The notes below the pieces were generated by a model. That model saw only the letters and a list, made by a program, of their open reading frames with translations. It did not search any database and was not told the DNA's origin. Positions 36,371 through 48,300 of a DNA stretch of 64,000 bases are shown one piece after another. Source of the stretch: Callorhinus ursinus (lineage: Eukaryota; Chordata; Mammalia; Carnivora; Otariidae); the NCBI RefSeq assembly GCF_003265705.1, contig NW_020312859.1, positions 2,336,755 to 2,400,754 on the forward strand. The letters run 5' to 3'. The translations under genes were made by a program, and so were the position numbers. Each line of letters starts with the position of its first letter. The stretch's first letter is position 1.

Positions 36371-39300
36371 AAACTTCCTTGGCCCTCTCTGCCCTTGTTT
36401 TTTTTTAATTGTAATACGGTTTTATTACTGGTTCTTTTTCACTTCCTGGCATATCAAAAACATATTTCCATATTAATGGGTGTTTTATCACATTTTTTTT
36501 TATTTCGGCAAAAAAAAAAAAAACCCACGGCATTAAATTCACCGTCTTAACCATTTTTTAGGTGAAGTATTAAATACGTTCACGTTGTTGTGCAACAGAT
36601 CGCTAGAACTTTTTGAATCTCCAGCAGTGAAACTCTGTACCCACTAAACACTAATCTTCCTTCCCTCCCCTCGGCCCTTGGTTTCTACCTTTTTACTTTG
36701 TGTAGCTATGATTTTGACTAGTTTAGATCGTTCAGATGAGTGAAGTCATACGGTATTTGGCTTTTGTGACTGATTTCACTTAGCGTAATGGCCCTGAGGA
36801 CAATGTGACAGATGTTTTCCTTCTTTTTTAAGGCTGCATAATTTTCCATTGTATGGGTATACCACACTTTCTTTATCCAGATGTAAACAAGGCCTGTCTG
36901 ATAAGGATCGGGGCTGCAAAGAAGACAAATACAGTGATGTGGTCAGAGAGGTGATTGGGGAGCTCCTTTGGAGTGGAAGATCAAGGACAACTTTGAAGAA
37001 GAAGTGACCTTTGAAGTGATATCGGAATGATGAGAAGAAGCCAAGGGCACAGAGTTTTGGGTGCTGAGCATTCCAGGTGGAGGGAACTGTTCATTCCACA
37101 GGCCCCCACAGAATAAGCGTGGTGTGTTGTAGGAGCCAGAGCATAGTGAGCCAGTGGGGAATTGTAAGTATTGAGGGCAGTTAGATAGGCAGAGCCCTAT
37201 TGTGTAGGCATTTTACACGGTAGGCTGTGGTAGGGAGTTTGGATTTTATTCCCTGATGGGAAGCTACTGGGGAGTTTTGTTTTAAATGGAGGAGCAGCAT
37301 GGCCTTTATCAGTTCTCCCAGCCTCCAGCTCATGGGTAAGACGCTTTGGAGAAGAGGTAAGCCTCATTCCAACCAGCCTGTTGCCCCAAACCTCTCTTCC
37401 AAAGTGTCTTACCCATGCGCCCTCATTTTCTGTAGTACCTATGTCCCTTGGCCTTCTCTTCTTGGCTAGCATTTGTTGAGTGCTTTTCTGTGTGCTAGGC
37501 ACTACAGACCTCATTCCTTTTTATCTTTTTTTTTTTTAAAGATTTTATTTATTTATTTGACAGAGAGAGACACAGTGACAGAGGGAACACAAGCAAGGAG
37601 AGTGGGAGAGGGAGAAGCAGGCTTCCCGCAGAGCAGGGAGCCCGATGCGGGGCTCGATCCCAGGACCCTGGGATCATGACCTGAGCTGAAGGCAGACGCT
37701 TAACGACTGAACCACCCAGGCGCCCCTCCTTTTTAATCTTACAAACCTACAGATAAGACTCTTTATGGACGAGGAGTCCAGAAGAGTTAAATTTGTCTGC
37801 ACTGGGTTGTACAATGAAGACATATCAGAGGCAGGATTTGAATGCGGGTCTGTCTGATTTGCAAGTCCCAAGTTTTGAATCATTTTGCTAGGCTTCTCCC
37901 CAAATCCTCTCCAAATTCCAGTCTGTCTTATTTGAACTTTTGCAATTTCAAGCCCCTCTTTTGCCCCCTCTTGTTTTTCTAGAACACTCCTCTTTAGGCC
38001 CGCCTCCTCATCTCAGCCTCACTTGATGTAGTCACTGACGAAGCTGAGATACTGATATTACTGCCTTTTTTTTTCATCCTACCCCAGCTGGTCTGGAAGA
38101 GCATGTGCTTTTGTATGGATTTATTCTGGATCCTTAGAAGGGCTGGCCTGGGGTCTAGACTTAGTAGGGGAACAGCATTTGGTTCTGATCTTGCTGTGGA
38201 TTTTCCAGATGATTTCTGGGCAAATCCCTTGATGTCTCTGATCACTTTTGCTGGAGCAAAAGGACGGCAGGGAGCAAGCTAACAAAATGAACCCTTCCAG
38301 CAAGTTTGTGAAGTGATATGTTCATGTGGTAGGGGAGCACACGCGATCAGAGGGATTGAGTGACTGGTGCAGGCTCACGGGCGGGATCCTCAGTTCCTCC
38401 GCTGCCCTTCCCACCGCACCTCTGCTACTTGCGACTTGATACGGACTACGAGTTTTGAGTACTTGTGCTTGTTCCTCAAGGGCAAGGATATATTTTACCT
38501 TTTTCCCGTACTTTGCAGTCTCACTCAGGGCCTGGCAAAATAAGGGGGAAAGTTCTTATTAGTTTGTTATTGTTGATACTGAATGAACGCCATCATGCCT
38601 CAGTATGGTAACATACTTAGAAAAGAGTAAGTTGCGGAAGGATAGGGAGTAGGGTGCCACTTAGTTTCGGAAAGCTTTGAAAGATATAAAATGGTATATT
38701 CTCTTTCCTGTGAATGCATATGTAATAGAAGTGGGCAAACATGCATACGGGAGGATGTTACCTACCAGCTTCAAGACTGTGCTGGCATCTGGGGGTCTGG
38801 GGAGGAAGCAAAGGGAAAGGGTGAGGATGAGTGGACCTTTAGCCATCTCGAAAATGAAAGAGGTTGGAAGCAAGTATAATGTATGCCAAGTCCAATGATG
38901 GATGTCAAACATCTGTTTTACTGTTTTCTAAATGTTTCGTAATTTTCAGAAAAGAGTTTGTTTTACTTCTTTGGGGGTATATACCCGGGAGTGGAATTAC
39001 GGAGTCAACGCTTAATAATTTTGGGGGTGTTTTGTTTGTATGCTTTCCGTTTATGGCTTATGCTAGTGGGTATGAAGTGGTTGAAAAATTACTTTTTTAA
39101 AGATTTTATTTATCTATTTGAGAGAGTGAGAGGAGAGCACGGGAGGGGCGAGGGTCAGAGGGAGAAGCCGGGAGCCCGACGAGGGGCTCGACCCCGGGAC
39201 TCCAGGATCATGACCTGAGCCGAAGGCAGACGCTTAACCAACTGAGCCACCCAGGTGCCCCGAAAAATTATTTTTATAAAATTGAAAGTCATTGTGGCTA

Positions 39301-42300
39301 CACGGTAAAAGACATCGGCTTCTGCGATTCCTGAGGATAAGGATTGCCTTTAGAGAAGTGTCTGATAACTCTCCTCCACGCCGGGTCGCTTGAATCCTTC
39401 CCCTGATGAAGTCCTGCATAGCCCTGCCAGACCCAGAGGACTCTTCCCTGGCAAAATCCTTTCTGACTTAACCAGGTAGGATCAGTCTCTCTCTCAGAGT
39501 GAAGGAGACTTCAGTCTCCTTATCACATTTTTCGTTTCCTTTTTCAGGAACCCCTCTTAATCGGGTTTACATGCTTTTTGTAACAAAATTCACACACGTG
39601 CGTGCACACACGCACACAAACACACAGTTACGGCACGGATCTCCTTCAGCAGAAGCCAGCTGGTTCATGTTTTGTCTTTTGCCTGGTCCTCGCTTCAGTG
39701 CTGGAATGAGTGAAGGAGAAGGTGTTTGGTTCCCCGTGAGTGGCGGGAGGCTTGGTGCTCTCGCTCCCATGTGACAGCGACAGACCTGGCAACCCAACAA
39801 GCCTGAGCGGGAAGCCCAGAGAGCTCCGGGTACGAGATACACCCCGGAGTCCCGGGGCGTCCATTTCGCACCCTGTTAATCTCGTACTTTCTGCTTCGCC
39901 CTGGCCAGGTGGTTCGAACCCCAAAGAAGAAAGTATCCTCTTCGCCAACCGCGCAGCCTGCCACTTGAAGGATGGCAACTGCAGGGACTGCATCAAAGAC
40001 TGCACTGCGTAAGTGGGCGGGCGCGGCCTCGGGGGCCTCCAGAGGGGAAGCTGTGTTCATCGGGCCTGTCCTCTTCTTGGGGTCGATCCCAGCAGTTAAC
40101 AGATACGTCAGATAACGAGGGCGTGTCCCTGAGCGTCACCAGCTCACGGAGGATAGGAGGCTCTACCTGGTGCTCACGGCCCCTGACTTGTGTCTTCGGA
40201 GTCCGCCAAAAGAGCAGGAGTCAGGTGGGGGCTTAGAGGTGGGCCTTACGGGCCTTGGGAGATCGGGGGCCTGAGGATGAGAGTGAGCTGCAGGCTAGTG
40301 ACGGGCTCACCCCGGCGTTTTCTTGGGTGGATGTGTGTGAGAGGGAAGGAAAGAGGGACAGAGGTGAGTGAATCGCCGCAAAAGAAGCAAGGAGAAGAAG
40401 TTATCCATCGATGACCTGGTGTAACGGGTTCAACGGTTTGTCATACTTCTTTCTTCTGCAAGCCAGTCTGACACCGCCTTCTCTCCTCCTCACTGAGCGG
40501 ACACACATCTGCAGCATCGCCTTAGGTTTGCGCCCTGGTGGTAGCTGAGGGAGGAGGAGAGGGGAGCGGGCTCGTGGGGCCTGTGCTCAGTGGCTCCGTA
40601 CCAGGCCCGTACCAGGTTTCCTCCCCAGAGGGCTCATGACCGCTCTGCGGGGTAAGTTTACCGTCCCGCCCAGGCTAGAAGTGGGTTGCAGCCAGTTGAG
40701 GCCGTAAGGTGATCTGCCTGGGGTCCCGTGGCTGGTGCAGAGGTAGAATTCAAACACCACTCCGTCTGACTGCGGAGCCTGTTTCTCCCACCGGGTCGGA
40801 CTCTGTAAAAACACATGGAAGAATGAAAGCCTCAGGCACTTGTTCTTGATCTGGGGGGACTGCGACTCGGAAAACTGGTGCACGAGCACACATTTCACAG
40901 TGTTGGTGGTTTTCTGCCCATCGTCCCTTCTCCACTTTGGTCTAAGATAGAAAGTCCCTCTGCTAAGGTCTGACATTTTTAGCAGCGTCTCTGTGCCAGA
41001 TATGACCTCCTGTACGCTGAATGCTGCAGATGACCCTTCCTAGAAGGAGCTGCGGGGGGGGTGGTGACTCAGCAGCTGGTGACATTTCTTCCTCTGGCTC
41101 TAGAGCACTGGCCCTGATGCCCTTCAGCATGAAGCCCCTGCTGCGGCGGGCATCGGCCTACGAGGCCCTGGAGAAGTACCCGCTGGCCTATGTGGACTAC
41201 AAGACGGTGCTGCAGATTGATGACAGTGTGGCGTCGGCCCTGGAAGGCATCAACCGGTGAGCCTGACTCTGCAGGCGCTCTCTCTGGACTCACTCGGGAC
41301 CATGGCTTTGGTCATCTCCTGGGGGTCCCCCGAGACCTACTGAACACGTGGGGAAAGTGCAGAAGGACAGTCCGCTGTTGTGGTTAGCAGGGGCCTCGGG
41401 GGTCAGAGTGAGGGGACTGATAGATCGATGGTCCAGCTGCTCCGATTCCTTACCAGGGTAATAAGGTACTGAGCTCTGTGTGTAAGGGATTGTGCCAGGT
41501 GCCCTGGGGAATATATACCCGCTTGCTTCACAGACCTAACTAGAGCGGGGAGAGTGGGCCACAGGTGCAGGCAGCCAGGACACAAGGCTGTAGGGTGCTG
41601 TTGCAGGGATGCGTCGGCCTGTGGTACTGTGACCCCTTCACGAGGCCCGTCAGGCGCCATTTTGTTCTGAGTTTCTGAGTGGTGCTTTGTTTCCGCCTCG
41701 TGGCTGCCCTCGTTTGTGTACTGATCATGTTTCCCCTCTTTGCGTGGGCTGCTAGAAAGCCAAACGCTACCCTCACAGCAAACCCTTCAGAGGACTTCGT
41801 GGCGTGTGTTTAGTGTATCATTTTTAGCTTGACTGGTTTTCTCTCTGCCTCCTTTTACTTTCAGTCATTCAACAGAATCTGGCACTTCTGCGTGCCCAAC
41901 TTTGCACTAGGGCCTGGGCTGATGCCCGACACATAGCTCTTCCTGCCCTAATGGAACCCCCAGTCTCGTGGGGAGCCCCAGTCAGTCACAGCCACGTGCA
42001 CCACAGTGTGGTGAGTGCTGCGGTAGGAGGCGGCCCAGGGGGCTGAGGGGGCAGAAGGGGGCACCTAACCTGCCCCCGGGGCGGGGGGGGGGGCAGGAGG
42101 AAGCCAGTCGGGACTTCCCAGAGGAGGTGAGCTGAGGCTGAGAAACGAAGAGATCTGGGGCTAGCGCAGCAGGAAGGGCAGCTGTGCCGGGTGAGCCGGG
42201 GTGATGTGTTCCCGGCATTGTGAGGAGTCCCGTGTCGCTTGGCGCTGCGGGCGAGGAGCTCAGCTCGGACGTGAGGTGAGGCCCGACCACACAGGGCCCG

Positions 42301-45300
42301 GACCTAATCCAGGCACGGTGAGGCTTTGTGAAAGGGTCTTCAGCAGGGGCGCAGTGTGAGCAGATTTGAGAGGGAAGCTCGCTGGTTGCCGTGTTGCAGG
42401 ATGACGTGAAGGAGAGCAGAGTCGGAAGGGCTGGGCGGGAACTCAGGTGGTGGAGATGGTGGGAAGAGGACAGTGGGACCAGTTCTGGGGACAGTTAGGT
42501 AGTAGTTCAGTGAACCCGAGTGTTGGGGGTGGTGAGAAGGGAAAAATCGGAGAAACATCCTGGTGGCTGCCATGTTGAGTTGGAGGGGACCATGAGACAA
42601 GAGGCGTGAGGACAGTGGTTGGTATTTACATGGGTTTTGGAGCAAAAAGAGACAAATACAAGGCAGATCTATGGATTCGAAGGTCATCAGCATAGAGGTG
42701 GGTTGAGGTTGTGGGAGGAAAAAAAGACCCCCCACAGCAAGGGAGCCGGGGGAAGAGGTGGCGCTTAGAAAATGGCAGCATTTTCTACAGCCGCTGGAGG
42801 GGGGGAGGCACCTCGGAGCCTTTAGGGAAGAAGTATTTCCAGAAGGATGAAAACCTCACGCCCATCAGGTGTTCCAATGAGTTAGTGGACTTCTGAGGTT
42901 AAGAAAGAGAGTCACTGGTGGTTGTGACGGAAGCATGCGGCGGGTCAGAAGCCCGGGTGGCAGTGGGTTCTAGAAGCCTGGCCGCGAAGAGGCAGAGGAG
43001 TCCAGCTGCGATGGCAGAGTGGGGTCTCCGGGGGCGGGGGGGGGGGGGGGGAGGTCTTATTAAGTGAGGAAACGGTTCAGTGCGGCCGCTTGGAGTCGGT
43101 AGAGAGAAAGGCTGAAGCTAGAGGAGAGCTGCTGGTGGTGATTCCTGACGGAGGCGGGACGAGGTGAGACCCAGAGCCGAGGCGGAGAGACTGGCCTCAT
43201 CACTTCTCCATCTGCGACGGGAGAGACCCAGGAAGGATTCAGTGCCCACGCAGGTGGGTTTGTATCTGTGGGACCTGGAAGTTTGCCCTGAAAAAGGAGG
43301 AGGGTAAGGGAGCCGGGCTGAGGAGGGTAGAGGCTTGAACTAGCTGTGCCAGGCCGAAAAGCAGCTGTGCGGGCTTCGTCAGACGCCGCGAGTTCGTAGT
43401 GATCGCCGCCTGGGACGCTGCCCTTCTAGTCGCACGGGAGCGCAGTGGTTGGGGCAGAAAAAGCATACAGTTGGCTTTATTCGCTGATCGAGCACATGCT
43501 TACTGGGCCTGGGCGGGAATCGGGTGATGTGCTAGGTGCTGGAAATTTCTTAACCAAATGGACGTGGTCCCTGAGCAACATCTGAAGCAGGTTAGCTGGG
43601 CCCAGAAGGGGGGGATGGAGAGTGAAGAGGTCATTCCAGGTAGAGGGAAAAGCATGGGCAAAGGCTGGAACATGCGGATCAAGAGGGAATGCGGCTCCCC
43701 GTAAAAGTGGAGTGGGGGAGGGGGCCGCACCAGATCTCAGGCCCTGTCAGCCTAGGGAAGTGGGAACCGCTGGAGGAGTTCAGAATTTGAGAATGACGCA
43801 GGATTTGTATTTTATAAAGGTCTCTGAGCATTAATCAAAGGTCAGGTGTTTGCCTGGCCTTATAATAGATCCACTGAGAAAATATAAGACATGTGATCCT
43901 TTCTTGGGGGCATGTGTGGTCCTTTGGGGGTGAGGTTTAAGTACCCTTAACAAGCAGCCGTCCCCACTTTGGAGTTAACAGAGTGTGGCCAAGTGAGGGC
44001 CAGGCAGGGCACGAGTGTCATGGTGGCAGACATCTGTTCCTTTCCTGCTGTGTGTCGGAAGGCTGTAGAGGGATGGTGGCTCTCTACACCCCCTCTGGAT
44101 TTATGGGAGGGGTAGTATCTTCTTGACCCAGCTGGAGACCTCCCTGTAATTCTGTCTGCCTTTCCAGAATGACCAGAGCCCTCATGGACTCGCTGGGGCC
44201 CGAGTGGCGCCTGAAGCTGCCCTCTATCCCCTTGGTGCCTGTCACAGCTCAGAAGAGGTGGGATTCCGTGCCTTTGGAGTACCACAAAGAGATGGCTAAG
44301 AGAAAATTCAGAGAAACCACAACTTCCAAGAGCAGAGGTAAGCTGTGACTTCCTGCCCAGAGTGTTACAGTCTCCCCGTGGCCCCTTTCTTTAGAGTCGT
44401 CCTGTAAAAATTGGCCTAGCTTAAGCTGAGCTCTAAAAATTATCTATGAAACAAAAAGTCTTCACCTCTTAGAGTCTTCTCAATTCTATCCTGAGGGCGA
44501 TGCGAAAGCCATCTCACCACTGGCCGGATTCAGAGATAGAGAAGGCACGTTGGACGCTCAGTGTGGCTCATAGGTATACAGCTTTAGTGCCCTTCTTTTT
44601 TATCTGGCAGCACTGGGGATGGATGATCTAGGATGGTTTTGGTGGCAAGGACAGAAAACTCAACACGGTAAAAATACAAAGAGAACGTATTGGCTCATGT
44701 AACTGAAAGCTCCGAGTTCAGGTTCAGGCAAGGTTTGCTCCAGCAGCTCAGTACATTATCAGATTCGGACTCCATTCCTCGGTACTCCTCTCAGCTCTTC
44801 TCTGGTGTGTCTGCTTTGTCTTGGGGCAGTCTTCCCTGCCAGTGGTAAAACAGCTATAAAGTAGTTCCTGGCCTCATCCCTATAGGCCATTCCTCGTGGC
44901 CCAGAGGAAGAGAAAAAGGTGATTTTTTTTTTTCTGGGAGCTCCCTAAGAAAGAGAGGGTTTCTTTCCTTTAAATCCCTTTAAATACAGTCTCGGTGTAT
45001 TCTGGCCTGTTTGGTCACAGGCCATTCTCTGGGACCTGGTCACTGGGACGAGGGGCTGAGATTTTGTGATGATCTCTGTCCTACGCCATCTGCCCCCACC
45101 TTCATAGCGAGAGGGTGACGCTTCCCCAGGAACACACACACCACATGAGGCCCTGGAGGTGGAATAGGGAGGGGCGATCCAGGCCAGGTAGCCCCAAAAC
45201 AGGAGACTGTTCACCTCGACCGTGTAAAATGGAGGGGCCGTTCTCCAGGCAGAGGTTCACCAGCGCCCCAGGGAATTAGCTGGGCCCAGTGAGCTCGGTG

Positions 45301-48300
45301 TTGAGCAGCGGAGGTGCAGCAGGTCTGAGGGCTGGAGCCTGCTGTGAGTGGCAGTGGAGGGCAGGGTCACCCCCCCTTCCTGGGAGGGAACGTGTCCGGC
45401 CGTGGGTCGCATTCACTCTGGTTTGTGGGAACCTGGTAAGTGCCCCCCCACCCTTCTCCAGAATGGAGATGTGAGGCGCTAACCAAAATGGCTTCGGGGC
45501 ACCTACCAGGTATTTCATTCTTGCAGAGCCACTGAGCCATCTATTTTCCAGCTCTGCGCCAAACAGCACGACACAGAGCCTTTAGTGTTTGGGGAGTTCG
45601 AAACAGGAACTAACACGTGTGCACTTGGAGGAGTCAGGGAAAGGCTCCCGGAGGAGGTGACAGGTTGAGCTGGACGTTGAGGGGGGCAGAGGGGGGCGGT
45701 CTTCAGCTGGGCGAGGGAAGGGAAGGGCATCTCTGGCGGAGACGGCGGAGAGAGCTAGAGAATGCAGTGCGTGGGTATCGCTGGGGAGCAGTGGGGGTCC
45801 GCGCGCCTGCGGCGTGGCGTGTGGAGAGCCGGGGCAAAGCCGAAGGGGTGGGGACCCCGCAGCCCCCCGCAAGGAGACGCGCAGGAAGGTTCGCAGCAGG
45901 GTGTTTGCAACAGTGAACAACAAAGCTGGAAACAGCGCAGGGCTCTCAGCAGAAGGGATGACAGAGCCGAACCACAGCGGTGCGAACGAACTACGGGGGT
46001 GTGCATCAATACAGCCGAATCTGAGGAATACGGCGCCGAGGGGAAGAAACAAAGCCAAGTCATAGAGGAATACTTGAATTACTTATTCTTTTATACGAGA
46101 TTTAAAAACAAAATGAACAGCAAATGGTTTGTAGGAACTATCGTATATAGTTAAGCTACCAAGAAGAAAAAGGGGGAAGGAAGCGCAGGATGGGGGATCA
46201 TGGTTTCCTCCAGGGGTGGATTGACTTGGGGAGGGGGCCCTGCAGGGCTTTAAAGGTCTTAGTAAAGGTTCTATTTCTTAAGGTGAGGGATGAGTGCAAG
46301 GGTGTTAGTTTTGTTCCTAAAACCTTACCCATGTTGCAGATATTCAGGATTTTATAGAGATCGTTTTTTAAAAATTAAAGAAACCCGGTGATCTGGGAGC
46401 TGGGGCTGGAGCATTGAGTTGCGGCTGCGCGGTGAAGGGCCTGAGGGCCAGGCGAGCAGCCCAGATTTCACCTTGTGTCTCCGTCTGTCAAGGCTGGGGC
46501 CAAGTGGCATGGGGTAGGCGAGGGAAGGTGCAGGCTCCGACCAAACAGAGATGGGGAATGGTGGGCTCTTCTGCAAGCCCGGGAGCTACACCATTTTTTT
46601 CTGAGATGCTTGCTTATTTAAATATTTATCTCCTGCTTTAAGTTTATAGGGTGTTCCGCACTTTGTGGTGTACTCTCAGGTTTTGTCCTGACGCTAGCCC
46701 TGGGTGGGGTAGCTAGTGCCCCAGCATACAGAGAAACTGAGGACCCAGAGACTTAGGCAGGTCACCCGAGGTCCCCGGCTACTAAGGGGCAGTGCTGGGG
46801 CTAGAACCCAGCTTGCTCTTTACCACATATCTCTTCTTACGTGCATGTCTGTGTGTGTTTCCATCAGGAGTCCCCAACCTCCTCTGACTGAAAACCTCTT
46901 TAATTTCCCAGAAGCCTTGTGAGGGGGGCTCCTTCCTCCGGGGGGCTGCTTCAGAGCAGTGTAGGAAGTCTCGGGGAGGGGGGAGAGGGTCGCAGACGAC
47001 GTGGAAGAGCTGATGCCGGCGAGGCCTCATGGATCTTGGGCACCTGCTCCATGGCTTTTTCCTCTTCTGAATTTGCATCTAGCGTCTTCTGCTGGGGATG
47101 TGGAGAGAGCCAGAGTTCTGAAGGAAGAAGGCAATGAGCTTGTAAAGAAGGGAAACCATAAGAAAGCTATTGAGAAGTACAGTGAAAGCCTCTCCTTTAG
47201 TGACATGGAGTCCGCCACATACAGCAACAGGTACCTGCCACCAGCCGCTGGCCTGGGGGATTTCAGGCCGTCGGCTGTTGTCCGTAGTCTTCTCTCAGAC
47301 TGGGGCGGGCTCTTCATTCTTAGCGCTTAGTCAGTGTGTCGCAGCTCAAAATAGGCATTCCCAGTTGTTTCGGTCACCGTGAGGCAGGTGTGGCCAGTGG
47401 CGTTCACTCTCTTAAAGGAATAGACACTGAGCGATGCCAGGGCACCTGGGTGGCTTGGTTGGGGCGACTGCCTTCGGCTCGCGTCGTGGTCCCAGGGTCC
47501 TGGGATCGAGCCCCACATCGGGCTCCTTGCTCGGCGGGGAGTCTTCTCCCTCTCCCTCTGCTTGCTACGCCACCTGCTTGTGCTCTCTTTCTGTTAAATA
47601 CATAAATAAAATCTTAAAAAAAAAAAAAAAGAAACTGAGCAATGCCAACGTGGAGCCTGGGCTCTGTCAGCCTCCCTCCCCCTCAGGTTTTCATGAACCA
47701 TCCAGATGAGCACACTCCATAAATAAGAGCGGTGTGCTTATACAAACACAGCCTCAACATGTGTCTCGTAGCCCTCCCCCTTGCCCCAGCCCCACGGGTT
47801 CCCCGGACCCTCCTATTAGAAGGGTTGGCACCGTCTCAGCACCAGGACAGAACCCAGGGTGTGGACTATCGCCTGGCCTGGGAGCAAGAGAGGTGGTCCC
47901 GTCTAGCCTGAAGGATGTGACCTGTGGCGCAGTTGAACACCCTGCACCACAAGCTGCTGGACGTGAATGCTGGTTCTTTCCACCGACAGTGGGGTCACTA
48001 TTCCTTTATTGGGTGGGAGTTACGGTTTTGCAACACGCTGGGGCGTACTGGTGGTGGGTGGTCTTCCCCTTTTTTAAAGTCAAGAAATCAGAAGCTCAGA
48101 GCCAGAAGGGCTTTACCTCTGCTCACCCGGTCAGTAAATGGTGGAGACAGAGTTGCAGCCTGGCTCCGATGAGATCTATCAGTTTTACTGTCAGAAGCTT
48201 GAAACATTCAGCAAGGGACCTTATCTGATCCAAATCTTGCTTATAAAAGATTTACTACAAAATGTTATAAATTGTTTCTCCCGCCCTGCTAACATACACA

